NCBI RefSeq assembly: GCF_013623775.1
Contig: NZ_JABFAM010000009.1
Location: 226,592 to 290,591 of the forward strand
Reading direction: 5' to 3'
DNA: 64,000 nt
From: Rufibacter sp. XAAS-G3-1
GTDB taxonomy: Bacteria; Bacteroidota; Bacteroidia; Cytophagales; Hymenobacteraceae
Shown here: positions 26,787-37,011 of the stretch, one piece after another
How the letters are laid out: each line of letters starts with the position of its first letter
Position numbering within the stretch: the stretch's first letter is position 1
Translations under genes and position numbers: made by a program
Notes under the pieces: generated by a model
Database searches by the model: none
Told to the model about the DNA's origin: nothing
What the model saw: only the letters and a program-made list of their open reading frames with translations

Positions 26787-28418
26787 TTACCTTCTGGCAA
26801 GAAAGTAGCGGGTAATGGCGGCCACATCCAGCACCAGGCACACCTTGCCCGAGCCCAGAAGGGTCACCCCCGCATAAATTTCAATGGTATTGACCGGTTT
26901 GCTCAGGGCCTTGATCACAATGTCCTGCTGTCTGAGCAGTTTATCTACAATCAAGCCTAACTTCCGGTTATTATAGGTCACAATAATGATGTTCTGGGCA
27001 TACCCAGCCAGATCGCTCTTCTTAACGCGGTACTCCGTGATATCTGTATTGAACAGCTCGCGCATGGAGACAATGGTAATGGTTTCGCCGTTGATGTCTG
27101 CCACCAGCAGTTCTCCCACCTCATGCAATTCCTGCGTAGGCAGCGCCACCACAGAATCTGTGTGCATGAGCGGAATGGCGTAAAAATTCTCCTCTACCTG
27201 GCAGAGCAACGCTCCTTTCACCGCGATGGACGTAGGCAGGAACAAGGTAAACGTGGTACCTTCCCCTTTCTTTGAATCCACCCTGATTCTGCCGCCAATA
27301 GAGTCTATGGCGTTTTTCACCACGTCTAGCCCCACGCCGCGGCCAGATACCTCCGTCACTTCCTTGGCCAACGAAAACCCGGGCTCAAACAGATAAGACA
27401 GCACCTCGGTATCGCGCAGGTCGTTGGCGGCATCGGCCGTCAGGAAGCCTCTCTGCACAATGGCACGTCTTACCTCTTCCTGATCTATGCCTTTGCCGTC
27501 ATCAATCAATTTCAGAATAACCGTGTCACGGTCATTCTGGGCCGAAAGGATGACGTTCCCGTTGGGGGTTTTCTTGTTCTTCTTACGGACATCGGCCTTT
27601 TCTATCCCGTGCGAAATGGCGTTCCGCATGAGGTGCAACAATGAATCGGTGATGATCTGGAGGATGTTCCGGTCAATCTGAATGTCTGACCCGAATATCT
27701 CCAGGTTGATTTCTTTTTTCTCGGTCACCGCTATGTCCCGCACAATACGCGGAAACTTGTTGAACAGAGAACCCACATTCACCAGGCGGGCATCCATCAC
27801 GCTGTACTGTATTTCTTCGGTAATACGGTACAGGTGCGCACTTACGTTCTTGAGATCATCGTGATCCAGCTCTTTGCCGATGGAGACAATCCGGTCGCGG
27901 TCAATGATCAACTCCCCTACCAGATTCATCAAATGGTCTAGTTTCTTGATCTGAATATAGATCAGGTCTGAGAGCGAGAGGTTTTTGGACGTGTAGTACT
28001 TCTGAACCTTTGACAGTTCAGAGGAACTATCGGCCTGGGTATTGATGATGATGTCCAGGTTCTTGAGCAAAGCCGGGCTGGGCTCTACCTCTTTGGGCCC
28101 GTCAATGCCGGTGATCATCTCGCCTAACAGGTCAATGCCGTCAAAAAGGACGGTTACCACCTCATCACTGAAACTAAGTTCCTTGTTCCGGATCAGGCCG
28201 AAAGCGGTTTCCAGTTTATGGGAAACATCGGCAATGGTTTCATATCCTATCGCTTTGGCGTTGGCTTTGAGGTTATGGAGTAACCTGAATACCTCGGCCA
28301 ATACTTGTTCGTCTTCCGGGGTTTTCTCCAGATCACTGATGTGCCGGTTCAGCGCATCATAGTACTCGAGAGCCTCGGCTATAAATATCTCTTTATATTC
28401 CTGATCTCTCGACTTCAT
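26787..28418 (-). CDS. cheA: Chemotaxis histidine kinase CheA (compact form)
   Basis: A 543-residue CheA. Residues 1-110 are the phosphotransfer domain with His48 in FRLLHNLKANAKAIGYE; about 140-200 the dimerisation helices (LDHLMNLVGELIIDRDRIV); about 210-395 the ATPase domain with N box LLHLMRNAISHGIE, DDGKGID and SGRGVGLDVVKNAI; and 400-543 the CheW-like coupling domain. The segment between Hpt and dimerisation helices is only about 30 residues, so the CheY-binding P2 domain is missing. Residue 52 is Ala where HxxKG proteins have Gly. It overlaps the upstream cheB gene by 4 bases, so translation is probably coupled. Confidence 0.93.
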   Translation of the reverse strand: MKSRDQEYKEIFIAEALEYYDALNRHISDLEKTPEDEQVLAEVFRLLHNLKANAKAIGYETIADVSHKLETAFGLIRNKELSFSDEVVTVLFDGIDLLGEMITGIDGPKEVEPSPALLKNLDIIINTQADSSSELSKVQKYYTSKNLSLSDLIYIQIKKLDHLMNLVGELIIDRDRIVSIGKELDHDDLKNVSAHLYRITEEIQYSVMDARLVNVGSLFNKFPRIVRDIAVTEKKEINLEIFGSDIQIDRNILQIITDSLLHLMRNAISHGIEKADVRKKNKKTPNGNVILSAQNDRDTVILKLIDDGKGIDQEEVRRAIVQRGFLTADAANDLRDTEVLSYLFEPGFSLAKEVTEVSGRGVGLDVVKNAIDSIGGRIRVDSKKGEGTTFTLFLPTSIAVKGALLCQVEENFYAIPLMHTDSVVALPTQELHEVGELLVADINGETITIVSMRELFNTDITEYRVKKSDLAGYAQNIIIVTYNNRKLGLIVDKLLRQQDIVIKALSKPVNTIEIYAGVTLLGSGKVCLVLDVAAITRYFLARR

Positions 28419-29527
28419 CCTACCATTTTCTGTTGGGGCACGTGTCTCCTGTTTCGGCCGGAGACAAACCGGTGCATGATGGAGTTTATCTGCCCTAAGG
28501 GGAAAACTCCACTCACCACCCCACTTTCTATGGCAGACTTGGCCATCCCGAAAATGGTGGAGGTTTCTTTATTCTGGGCAATCACCACCCCGCCCCTGTT
28601 TACTATCTCCCGGGCACCGGCGGTACCATCTTGTCCCATGCCGGTCATAATCACGCCCAGCACTTGCGCGTGCGCACATTGGGCGGCAGACTGCATGAGC
28701 ACATCTACAGAAGGCGTGTCCATGGTGGTGCAGGGCTCCAGGCCTATGGAAAGTTGGTTTGGGTTCAAAGATCTTCTTTGCACCCGCATGTTCTGCCCAC
28801 CGGGGGCAATCACAATAGATCCAGCAGATAATTCCATGCCCTCGTATCCTTCTTCCACCCGCCAGCTGGTGAATTTCTGCAACCGTTTGGCCAAGCGTTT
28901 GGTGAATTTTTCTGGCATGTGGACGGCAACCAACACCACCGCTGGTTGCAGAAGGTGCAGGTCTCTGACCAGGTACTCAATGGCCACCGAACCTCCCGTT
29001 GAAGCACCAATCACCACTACTGAAAGCGGCACTTTGGCCACCGGAGAAGAGGCCAACAAGGTGCTGGCATACTTTCCCCATCGGCCACCCGGCCGCTCAA
29101 AAGAGGTAGGGGCTGTGAATTCACCAGAAGAAACATTCACCAACTCCCTCAGTTTTGCCATGAGTTCCGCTTTTTCGACTTTTTGGCCCTTTCCAATTCC
29201 GGGAGTTGGGGCGTAAGCCCCAACTCTTTCAAAGGGAGGGGGCATGGAAAAAGCGTTTTGGGGCAGATTTTGAGAAACCATGAGTAAAATAGAAGATTTC
29301 TCGCCGTACACCCGGCGGAACAAGGGCACCCTGCCGCTCATGGTCAGGTGGTGTTGGGCCACGATCAGGTCTGGCTGAGAGGAAAATGCCTTCCGCAGCA
29401 ATTCTTCCTGTGACTGGGCCGTATCTACCACCTCAAACTGAGGTTCGGCATCTATCATACCAGTAAGCACAAGCCTTGCGCGTACGGAGGAATCCCCAAT
29501 TAAAACTCTGATTTTAGGTGACTGCAC
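28415..29527 (-). CDS. cheB: CheB-like methylesterase with degenerate receiver domain
   Basis: A 370-residue protein. Residues 165-350 are an apparently active receptor methylesterase/deamidase: Ser176 in VIGASTGGS, His203 in VAVHMPEKF and Asp300 in VIMTGMGQDGTAG. The N-terminal receiver (1-120) is degenerate: the usual Asp pair reads IGDSS, the phosphoacceptor position reads PDLIVAQHHL with Gln58 in place of Asp, and no Lys-Pro follows. So it should not be controlled by CheA phosphotransfer. A half copy of the dispersed palindrome lies in the coding sequence at about 29254-29280 (residues 83-92). No CheR is encoded in the window to oppose it. Confidence 0.85.
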   Translation of the reverse strand: MQSPKIRVLIGDSSVRARLVLTGMIDAEPQFEVVDTAQSQEELLRKAFSSQPDLIVAQHHLTMSGRVPLFRRVYGEKSSILLMVSQNLPQNAFSMPPPFERVGAYAPTPGIGKGQKVEKAELMAKLRELVNVSSGEFTAPTSFERPGGRWGKYASTLLASSPVAKVPLSVVVIGASTGGSVAIEYLVRDLHLLQPAVVLVAVHMPEKFTKRLAKRLQKFTSWRVEEGYEGMELSAGSIVIAPGGQNMRVQRRSLNPNQLSIGLEPCTTMDTPSVDVLMQSAAQCAHAQVLGVIMTGMGQDGTAGAREIVNRGGVVIAQNKETSTIFGMAKSAIESGVVSGVFPLGQINSIMHRFVSGRNRRHVPQQKMVG

Positions 29528-29564
29528 AGGGTGAGGGTGTGGTGCTGTTTTTGGCTTGTTTTTT

Positions 29565-29945
29565 CTATTCTTCCTTGAAAGCGTTGCTCAATGCTTCCAG
29601 CACTTTGTCTTCTGAGAAGGGCTTGATGATGTAATGCAAAGCGCCGTATTCGGCGGCTTCGTTCATGATCACTTCCTGGCCAACGGCACTTACAATCACC
29701 ACTTTGATATCTGGGTTGTCCTGCTTGATTCCTTTGAGAACATCTAAACCGGTGTTGTCTGGCAAGATGACGTCAAGCGTTACCAGATCTGGAATTTTGT
29801 CTTTCGCCATCTGGAGGGCGGTTTTCCCGTCTGGGGCTTCGCCTACCACGTCATACCCGGCATCTAGCAGCATGTTTTTCAACATAGTGCGCATGTAGAA
29901 AGAATCGTCTACAATTAATATTCTTTTCTTATCTGTAATTTCCAT
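29565..29945 (-). CDS. cheY: CheY-like response regulator
   Basis: A 126-residue single-domain receiver with all active residues: Asp13/Asp14 (ILIVDDS), phosphoacceptor Asp58 (DLVTLDVILPD), Ser in VIVSAV and Lys in YIIKPFSEDK. The natural phosphate donor is CheA from the same operon and the natural eraser CheC. No output domain; the target (motility machine or other) cannot be read from the sequence, since the window has no flagellar, pilus or gliding genes. Confidence 0.92.
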   Translation of the reverse strand: MEITDKKRILIVDDSFYMRTMLKNMLLDAGYDVVGEAPDGKTALQMAKDKIPDLVTLDVILPDNTGLDVLKGIKQDNPDIKVVIVSAVGQEVIMNEAAEYGALHYIIKPFSEDKVLEALSNAFKEE

Positions 29946-29970
29946 AAGTAATTAGATCAAAAAATAAGCA

Positions 29971-30471
29971 CTATGATTTTAACTGCAACACTTCTTCTGA
30001 GGTAAGGATTTTGTACATGTCCAGCACAATGATGAGCCGGTCTTCATGCTTGCCTATGCCTTCAATGAAGTTTTCATTGATGCTGATGTCCTGGATAAAA
30101 GAAGGCGCTTTGTCTATACTGGAAACGGGCAAGGTCAAAGACTGCGGCACCTCGTGCACAATAAAGCCCATGGTGTAGTCTTTGGCTTCCATCACCAGGG
30201 TATACGTATGCGGGGAAGTTGAACCGGAAGGGCGCTCAATGTGAAAGCGCTCTTCCAGATTCATGATGGCTATAATATCTCCCCTAATGTTGGATACTCC
30301 TTTTATAAAAGGAGGTGTTTTGGGCATGCGGGTGATCTCAGGGGTAATGGTTACCTCTTTCACCTGATCAATCCGGACGCCGTATTCTTCACTGCCCAAC
30401 TTAAAGACAATAAGATGCACCTTCTCCTCTACTACCTTGTCCTTTTTATCTCGTATGTTCTGAGACTCCAT
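29971..30471 (-). CDS. cheW: Chemotaxis coupling protein CheW
   Basis: A 166-residue CheW: VHLIVFKLGSEEYGVRIDQV, MPKTPPFIKGVSNIRGDIIA and YTMGFIVHEVPQ are the family's typical strands. It should link the CheA P5 domain to the receptor hairpin tip. Its start codon overlaps the stop of the receptor gene by one base, which suggests coupled translation and a fixed ratio to the receptor. Confidence 0.93.
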   Translation of the reverse strand: MESQNIRDKKDKVVEEKVHLIVFKLGSEEYGVRIDQVKEVTITPEITRMPKTPPFIKGVSNIRGDIIAIMNLEERFHIERPSGSTSPHTYTLVMEAKDYTMGFIVHEVPQSLTLPVSSIDKAPSFIQDISINENFIEGIGKHEDRLIIVLDMYKILTSEEVLQLKS

Positions 30472-33400
30472 TATTCCTGACCTCTGTTTTTAAGTGGCTT
30501 TTTGCCATTTAGTTTTCTGTCAAAGTCAACGTCATTGGCATCATCTCCCTGGTAAGAACGCTTACGGGCAGAAGGCACCGCCGTTAGTTTACGCGCGTTC
30601 CGGTTAGGGTAAACCAAATTGCCGTTTACAAGTTTGAAGGCCGAAATACTGATCTGGAGGTCATCGGCAATGTCATTCAGACGCTGGCTGGAAGTAGTCA
30701 ATTCTTGCATGGAAGCTGAAAGTTGCTTTGCGGTTACCGCTACCTGTTGCGTACCGGTGGCGGTCTGTTCCGCAATGGCTACTACCTCTTCCACGTACTT
30801 CACTACATCGCCAATAGAGGTTTTCTGTACTTCCGTAGACACTAAGATGTCCTGGGCACTGCGCAGCGTCTCACCGCTGGAAGTGGCAATGTTCTTAAAG
30901 GCACCGGAGGCCTCAAACGTGGCATTCTTTCCTTTTAATACCCGGCCTTCCATGGTGGCAATAGCGGCGGCGGCAGAAGAGGTATCTTTCTTCACATCGT
31001 CTACCAGCGTGTTGATTTCACTCGCCGATTTCCGGGAGCCTTCGGCCAGCTTCCTGATTTCCTCGGCTACTACCGCGAAACCGCGTCCGGCTTCACCCGC
31101 TCTGGCCGCCTCAATGGCTGCGTTCAAAGCCAGCAGGTTGGTTTGCGCCGCAATGTCAGTGATTACTCCCAGTGATTTGGAGATCTCCTGGCTACGGGTG
31201 CTTAGTACTTCAATGGTTTTGGCAGTAAGGGCCGCAGAAGAAGAAATCTCTTCCATGTTGCGCACCACCTCGGCCACTGTTTTCAGACCCAACTGGGAAG
31301 TCTCTTCCCCCATGACCGCCGAACGGTTCACCACATCGGCTTTGTTCGCGGTCTCTTTGGTGGCCTTCATGATCTCTTCAATCAGTTTGAAGGCCTGGTC
31401 TGTTTTAAGGGCCTGGTTTTGGGCACCCTCGGCCATTTGTTGCATGGCCAGGGCTACGTCTACCGTTACCCGGTTCATCTCTAATCCTTTGCCCGCCATC
31501 TCTTCAGAAGACGAACCAACAATCAGGGACGAGTCATTGATTTCCCCTAACAGGGAATTCAGGTTGTCCACGGCCAGGTTCAGGGCATTAGACATGGCCA
31601 GAATATCACCGGCGGTATGAATTTCAACTCTTTGGGTTAAATCTCCCTCAGAGATAGAACGTACTACGCGGGATACTTCCAACACCGGTGTTACAATGGA
31701 CTCTAACAAGTCATTCAAGGTATCTACCAGTTCTTTCCAGCTTCCAGATACACCATGCACGGTCGCGCGCTCGGTCAGTTTTCCTTCCACCCCGGCTACT
31801 CTGGCTACCCGGCTCACCTCTCCCGCCAAGCGGTTCAGGTCTTCCACCATGCTGTTGATGGTGTCGGCCAGATCGGCTAATTCGCCTTTGGCTTGCAGGG
31901 TCAGTTTTTGGGTTAAGTCACCTTTAGATACCGCCGTTACTACTTTCACGATGCCGCGCACCTGAGTGGTCAGGTTGGAGGCCATGATGTTCACATTATC
32001 GGTAAGGTCTTTCCAAACCCCGGCCACGTTCGGCACGGAAGCCTGGCCCCCTAAACGGCCTTCAGTACCTACCTCCAGCGCCACGCGGGTTACCTCCCCG
32101 GCGAAGATGTTGAGGGAGTCCACCATTTGGTTCAGGTTGTCCTTCAGCTCGGCTAACTCGCCCCGCACATTTACCGTGATTTTCTGGGTCAGGTCTCCTT
32201 TCGCTACGGCCGTTGCTACGTTGGCGATGTCCCGCACCTGAAGGGTCAGGTTGGAGGCCATGGTGTTCACGTTGTCGGTGAGGTCTTTCCAAACCCCGGC
32301 CACGTTCGGCACTTTGGCTTGTCCGCCCAGTCTTCCTTCGGTACCTACCTCCAGCGCAACGCGGGTTACCTCCCCCGCGAAGATGTTGAGGGAGTCCACC
32401 ATCTGGTTTAAGATATCTTTCAGTTGAAGGATTTCACCCTTCACATTTACGGTCATTTTCTGGCTCAGGTCACCCTTCGCTACCGCGGTGGCCACGTTGG
32501 CGATGTCCCGTACCTGAGAGGTAAGGTTAGACGCCATGGAGTTCACATTGTCGGTCAGCATCTTCCAGGTTCCGGCCACGTTGGGCACGGCCGCCTGTCC
32601 GCCCAGTTTACCTTCAGTACCTACTTCCAAGGCCACCCGGGTTACCTCACCGGCGAAGATGTTGAGGGAGTCCACCATCTGGTTTAAGATGTTTTTCAGC
32701 TCTAAGAGCTCTCCTTTTACATCTACCGTGATTTTCTGGGTCAGGTCGCCTTTCGCCACGGCGGTGGCCACGTTGGCGATGTCCCGCACTTGCAGCGTCA
32801 GGTTAGACGCCATGGAGTTCACATTGTCCGTCAACTCTTTCCAGGTACCCCGTACTTTAGGCACGTTGGCCTGGCCGCCCAATTTACCTTCGGTTCCCAC
32901 TTCTCTTGCTACCCGAGTTACCTCGTCAGCGAAGATGTTTAGGGAGTCCACCATCTGGTTCAGGTTGTTTTTCAATTCAAGGAGCTCGCCTTTCACGTCT
33001 ACCGTGATTTTCTGGCTCAGGTCGCCCCTTGCTACCGCGGTGGCCACGTTGGCGATGTCCCGTACCTGAGAGGTAAGGTTACCGGCCATGTAGTTCACGT
33101 TCTCGGTAAGGTCTTTCCAAACCCCACCCACGTTCGGTACATTGGCCTGTCCACCCAAGATTCCCTCGGTACCCACCTCACGCGCCACGCGGGTTACCTC
33201 CCCGGCGAAGATATTGAGGGAGTCCACCATCTGGTTCAGGTTGTCCTTCAGTTGAAGGAGCTCGCCCTTCACGTCTACCGTGATCTTTTGGCTCAAATCG
33301 CCCCTTGCCACGGCGGTCGCCACGTTGGCGATATCCCGTACTTGCAGCGTCAGGTTGGACGCCATGGAGTTCACGTTATCGGTCAGGGCCTTCCAGGTAC

Positions 33401-35945
33401 CAGCCACATTCGGCACGGCCGCCTGTCCGCCCAGTTTACCCTCAGTTCCTACCTCACGCGCCACGCGGGTCACCTCACCGGCGAAGATGTTGAGGGAGTC
33501 CACCATTTGGTTCAGGTTGTCCTTCAGTTGAAGGAGCTCGCCTTTCACATTTACTGTGATTTTTTGGCTCAGGTCGCCACGGGCTACCGCAGTCGCCACG
33601 TTGGCGATGTCCCGCACCTGAAGCGTCAGGTTAGATGCCATCGAGTTTACGTTATCCGTCAGCGCTTTCCAGGTACCGGCTACGTTAGGAACGGAGGCCT
33701 GGCCTCCCAATTTCCCTTCGGTTCCTACTTCCAGGGCCACCCGGGTAACTTCCCCAGCGAAGATATTCAAGGAATCCACCATTTGGTTTAGGTTGTCCTT
33801 CAGCTCAGCTAATTCGCCTTTTACCCCAACGGTGATCTTCTGGCTTAAGTCGCCACGTGCCACGGCGGTAGCCACGTTGGCAATATCTCTTACTTGCAGC
33901 GTCAGATTAGACGCCATGTAGTTCACGTTGTCGGTGAGGTCTTTCCAAACCCCGCCCACATTAGGTACAGAAGCCTGGCCACCTAATTTACCCTCGGTTC
34001 CTACCTCTCTCGCCACGCGGGTTACCTCCCCGGCGAAGATGTTCAACGAGTCCACCATCTGGTTCAGGTTGTCCTTTAGTTGAAGGAGCTCACCTTTCAC
34101 ATCCACGGTGATTTTCTGGGTCAAATCGCCTTTCGCCACGGCGGTGGCTACGTTGGCGATGTCCCGTACCTGCAGCGTCAGGTTAGACGCCATATAATTC
34201 ACATTATCTGTCAGGTCTTTCCAAACCCCGCCTACATTCGGCACCGAGGCCTGGCCGCCTAATTTCCCTTCGGTACCTACCTCCAGCGCCACGCGGGTTA
34301 CCTCGCCAGCGAAGATGTTGAGGGAGTCCACCATCTGGTTGAGCGAGTCTTTCAGTTGAAGGAGCTCTCCGTTTACATTTACCGTGATCTTCTGGCTCAA
34401 CTCGCCCCGCGCCACGGCGGTGGCCACGTTGGCGATGTCCCGCACCTGAAGGGTCAGGTTGGAGGCCATGGAGTTCACGTTGTCGGTTAGTTCTTTCCAA
34501 ACCCCGGCCACTTTGGGCACGTTGGCCTGGCCACCCAGGATTCCTTCGGTACCTACCTCACGCGCCACGCGGGTTACCTCATCGGCGAAGATGTTGAGGG
34601 AGTCCACCATCTGGTTCAGGTTGTCCTTCAGCTCGGCCAGCTCGCCTTTCACGTTCACCGTGATTTTCTGGGTCAGGTCGCCTTTCGCCACCGCGGTGGC
34701 CACGTTGGCGATGTCACGGAGCTGCGAGGTCAGGTTGGAGGCCATGGTGTTCACGTTGTCGGTGAGGTCTTTCCAAACCCCGCCTACGTTCGGCACTTTC
34801 GCCTGGCCGCCCAGTTTCCCCTCGGTACCCACCTCACGCGCCACGCGGGTCACCTCATCCCCGAAGATGTTGAGGGAGTCCACCATTTGGTTGATGTTCT
34901 CTTTGAGCTGAAGCATTTCGCCTTTCAGGTCTACGGTTACTTTCTGGTCCAGATTTCCCTGGGCCACGGCCGTGGTTACCTTGGCGATGTCCCGTACCTG
35001 AAGGGTCAGGTTAGAGGCCATCGCGTTTACGTTATCGGTGAGTTCTTTCCAGATACCGGCTACGTTGGGCACCGAGGCCTGGCCTCCCAGTTTCCCCTCG
35101 GTACCTACTTCCAGGGCCACCCGGGTTACCTCACCGGCAAACAGGTTCAGGTTGTCAATGGTACGGTTGATGGTTTCGGCCATGACCTTGAAGTCACCCG
35201 ACACGGGAATCTGGAACGTCTCATCCAGGTTACCGCGGGAGATGTTCTTCAATACCTTGCCCACCTCCAACACCGGCACGGCGATGGAGTCTACCAGGCC
35301 GTTGATGTTGTTGATCATGTCTTTCCAGAAACCGGAGGCGCTCTCAGCAGAGGCACGGGCTTTCAGGTTTCCTTCTACCCCCGCTACCTTGGAGATCCGC
35401 GACACCTCACCGCCCACGCCCCCAATCATCTCCACCATGGAGTTGTAGGCTTCGGCTATTTCTGAGAAGATGTCGTTGTTCTGCTTGGTCAACCGCACCG
35501 AAACGTCTCCTTTTTTGAAGGCATCCAGGGCGTAGAGCACGCGGTTCAGTTGCTCATTGATATAGTCAGAATCCTGGTTCTGGGAAGTCTGGCGGGGAGA
35601 ATTGCTTTTCCTGGCCTGATCTGAGGTTTCTGGCTCTGCCAGGGTTTTCCCGGTTCTTTCAGCTTGTTTCTCCAATGTTCTTCCTCCTACACGGGCTTTG
35701 GCGGGCGTAGTCTTTCCATTAGACGCACCTTTTACTTCAGCCAAAGGAGTGTCCATGACAGGAGTTGTCTCCTCCTGCGCGGGCGTATTCTCCTGTACTG
35801 GCGTTTCCTCAGGCGGTACTGCCACCGGGGTTTCTTCCGTCACGTTGGCAACGGCCTCCGTGGGCGGCGTTTCAGTGGGGGTTCCCGCCTCCGCCTTCCC
35901 GATCAGTTTATCCTTGTTGAGTTTTAAGTTTTTACCTAAAGCCAT
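30471..35945 (-). CDS. Giant cytoplasmic poly-HAMP methyl-accepting chemotaxis protein
   Basis: An 1824-residue chemoreceptor without any membrane segment. Residues 1-21 are Lys-rich ([16 protein letters not shown]); 21-127 are Pro/Thr/Glu-rich and probably disordered. From about 130 to 1450 there are some 15 HAMP-like modules spaced by 92 residues, each with a (G)(D/N/E)L(T/S)QK(I/V)TV core followed by [20 protein letters not shown] and EVTRVA(L/R)EVGTEG; 12 carry LGGQA and are nearly identical. The C-terminal part is an MCP signalling hairpin with tip [20 protein letters not shown] and [18 protein letters not shown]. Poly-HAMP arrays of this spacing are known in fungal group III histidine kinases and some bacterial receptors. 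It should feed CheW-CheA from the cytoplasm; the signal is unknown. Confidence 0.92.
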   Translation of the reverse strand: MALGKNLKLNKDKLIGKAEAGTPTETPPTEAVANVTEETPVAVPPEETPVQENTPAQEETTPVMDTPLAEVKGASNGKTTPAKARVGGRTLEKQAERTGKTLAEPETSDQARKSNSPRQTSQNQDSDYINEQLNRVLYALDAFKKGDVSVRLTKQNNDIFSEIAEAYNSMVEMIGGVGGEVSRISKVAGVEGNLKARASAESASGFWKDMINNINGLVDSIAVPVLEVGKVLKNISRGNLDETFQIPVSGDFKVMAETINRTIDNLNLFAGEVTRVALEVGTEGKLGGQASVPNVAGIWKELTDNVNAMASNLTLQVRDIAKVTTAVAQGNLDQKVTVDLKGEMLQLKENINQMVDSLNIFGDEVTRVAREVGTEGKLGGQAKVPNVGGVWKDLTDNVNTMASNLTSQLRDIANVATAVAKGDLTQKITVNVKGELAELKDNLNQMVDSLNIFADEVTRVAREVGTEGILGGQANVPKVAGVWKELTDNVNSMASNLTLQVRDIANVATAVARGELSQKITVNVNGELLQLKDSLNQMVDSLNIFAGEVTRVALEVGTEGKLGGQASVPNVGGVWKDLTDNVNYMASNLTLQVRDIANVATAVAKGDLTQKITVDVKGELLQLKDNLNQMVDSLNIFAGEVTRVAREVGTEGKLGGQASVPNVGGVWKDLTDNVNYMASNLTLQVRDIANVATAVARGDLSQKITVGVKGELAELKDNLNQMVDSLNIFAGEVTRVALEVGTEGKLGGQASVPNVAGTWKALTDNVNSMASNLTLQVRDIANVATAVARGDLSQKITVNVKGELLQLKDNLNQMVDSLNIFAGEVTRVAREVGTEGKLGGQAAVPNVAGTWKALTDNVNSMASNLTLQVRDIANVATAVARGDLSQKITVDVKGELLQLKDNLNQMVDSLNIFAGEVTRVAREVGTEGILGGQANVPNVGGVWKDLTENVNYMAGNLTSQVRDIANVATAVARGDLSQKITVDVKGELLELKNNLNQMVDSLNIFADEVTRVAREVGTEGKLGGQANVPKVRGTWKELTDNVNSMASNLTLQVRDIANVATAVAKGDLTQKITVDVKGELLELKNILNQMVDSLNIFAGEVTRVALEVGTEGKLGGQAAVPNVAGTWKMLTDNVNSMASNLTSQVRDIANVATAVAKGDLSQKMTVNVKGEILQLKDILNQMVDSLNIFAGEVTRVALEVGTEGRLGGQAKVPNVAGVWKDLTDNVNTMASNLTLQVRDIANVATAVAKGDLTQKITVNVRGELAELKDNLNQMVDSLNIFAGEVTRVALEVGTEGRLGGQASVPNVAGVWKDLTDNVNIMASNLTTQVRGIVKVVTAVSKGDLTQKLTLQAKGELADLADTINSMVEDLNRLAGEVSRVARVAGVEGKLTERATVHGVSGSWKELVDTLNDLLESIVTPVLEVSRVVRSISEGDLTQRVEIHTAGDILAMSNALNLAVDNLNSLLGEINDSSLIVGSSSEEMAGKGLEMNRVTVDVALAMQQMAEGAQNQALKTDQAFKLIEEIMKATKETANKADVVNRSAVMGEETSQLGLKTVAEVVRNMEEISSSAALTAKTIEVLSTRSQEISKSLGVITDIAAQTNLLALNAAIEAARAGEAGRGFAVVAEEIRKLAEGSRKSASEINTLVDDVKKDTSSAAAAIATMEGRVLKGKNATFEASGAFKNIATSSGETLRSAQDILVSTEVQKTSIGDVVKYVEEVVAIAEQTATGTQQVAVTAKQLSASMQELTTSSQRLNDIADDLQISISAFKLVNGNLVYPNRNARKLTAVPSARKRSYQGDDANDVDFDRKLNGKKPLKNRGQE
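31700..35170 (-). repeat. 276-bp tandem repeats encoding the HAMP array
   Basis: About 12 head-to-tail units of 276 bp within the receptor gene. Units are nearly identical in protein and often in DNA (for example GAAGATGTTGAGGGAGTCCA on the plus strand recurs in many units), with a few third-position differences, suggesting duplication and gene conversion. The unit number is likely to vary between strains, and assemblies may collapse it. Confidence 0.9.
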
Positions 35946-36076
35946 CTTATCTTTGAATTGAAGAGAATTTTATCTTCTGCGGCAATAAAGTTTGCCATTA
36001 ATTTAATTTCAGGTGTCCACTACGGCAGACATCTTCGCAATTTACTAAAAATACCACACTTCTGAAAATGCGTTCG

Positions 36077-36826
36077 CTATGGAATAGTCACAAATTCTTT
36101 TGCCAGCCCCATATAATCTTTCGCCCCATAAGAAGAGGCGTCATAGTCCAGCACACTTTGCCCAAAGGAAGGGGCCTCGGCCAGTTTCACGTTCTGCCGG
36201 ATGCGCTGCTGGAAGATATATTCGTCTACGTTCTCTTTCAGGTAGTCTTCAATCTCTGAACTCAGTTTGCGGCGCTTGTCATACATGACCACCACTATGC
36301 CCTTCACCTTCAGGGTTGAGTTCAGCGTTTTCTTTATCTGCTGCACCGTGTTCAGGATCTGCCCTAAGCCCTGTAGGGTGAGCACCTCCATTTGCAGCGG
36401 GATCAGGACTTCATGGGAGGCCACCAGGGCATTTACCGTCAAGAGCGACAGGGAAGGCGGGCAATCAATCAGTATGTAGTCATACCCTTTGGCCTCGCTC
36501 AGCATCTGCTGCAGAAAACGCTCCCGTTCCCCATGGTTTACCAGCGAGATCTCTACGTCTACCAACTCATTGGAACCCGGCGCAATGAAGAGGCCGCCGC
36601 TTTCCTGAATGCAGTCCGTCAGTTTATCCTTGCCGGTAAACACATCGGCGAGGGTGCTTTCAGGCTCCGTGATTCCCAGGGAATAAGAAAGATTGGCTTG
36701 AGGATCTAAATCGATTAACAACACGCGTTTGCCCAGTTTCTGCAGGGCGCTCCCCAGGTTTATGGTAGTGGTGGTTTTACCAGTACCTCCTTTTTGGTTG
36801 ATGACCGATACGATAGTTGTTGCCAT
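36077..36826 (-). CDS. ParA/Soj-like ATPase, orphan
   Basis: A deviant Walker-type ATPase of 249 residues (252 if the upstream ATG at 36835 is used). Motifs: INQKGGTGKTTTTINLG with the signature lysine, VLLIDLDPQANLSYSLG, and DYILIDCPPSLSLLTVNAL. No ParB gene is adjacent, unlike chromosomal parAB. It lies 131 bases before the cytoplasmic chemoreceptor on the same strand, with no terminator between, so the two are probably cotranscribed. ParA homologues beside chemoreceptor genes (PpfA in Rhodobacter, ParC in Vibrio) position receptor clusters; that role is proposed here. Confidence 0.88.
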   Translation of the reverse strand: MATTIVSVINQKGGTGKTTTTINLGSALQKLGKRVLLIDLDPQANLSYSLGITEPESTLADVFTGKDKLTDCIQESGGLFIAPGSNELVDVEISLVNHGERERFLQQMLSEAKGYDYILIDCPPSLSLLTVNALVASHEVLIPLQMEVLTLQGLGQILNTVQQIKKTLNSTLKVKGIVVVMYDKRRKLSSEIEDYLKENVDEYIFQQRIRQNVKLAEAPSFGQSVLDYDASSYGAKDYMGLAKEFVTIP

Positions 36827-36905
36827 AGGTTGCATGAAAAAGAAAAAATATTTTCTGGTGTGGGACGAGGCCGCTAAACTACAAATAATTATAGGCCGGT
36901 TTTAC

Positions 36906-36943
36906 GTTTTTAGCCTGTTTTCAGGAAAACAGCCCTAAAACAG
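36906..36943. repeat. Dispersed 40-bp palindrome copy
   Basis: Arms GTTTTTAGCCTGTTTTC and GAAAACAGCCCTAAAAC. A second, weaker copy follows at 36969-37007; the pair separates the ParA and SixA genes. Confidence 0.75.
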
Positions 36944-36968
36944 CAGAACATGGCAAGCGTGTTTTCTC

Positions 36969-37007
36969 GTTTTCTGCCTGTTTTCAGAAAAAGAAGCCTA
37001 AAACAGC
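36969..37007. repeat. Dispersed 40-bp palindrome copy, weaker
   Basis: CGTTTTCTGCCTGTTTTC and AGAAGCCTAAAAC arms with several mismatches. Confidence 0.55.
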
Positions 37008-37011
37008 AGAA

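Noticed and set aside
31700..35170. CRISPR-like regular repeats
   Set aside because: The periodicity is 276 bp and entirely coding; no short repeat-spacer structure or cas gene is present.
30619..35961. Many long plus-strand frames opposite the receptor gene
   Set aside because: Antisense shadows of the 276-bp repeats; the minus-strand receptor is unambiguous.
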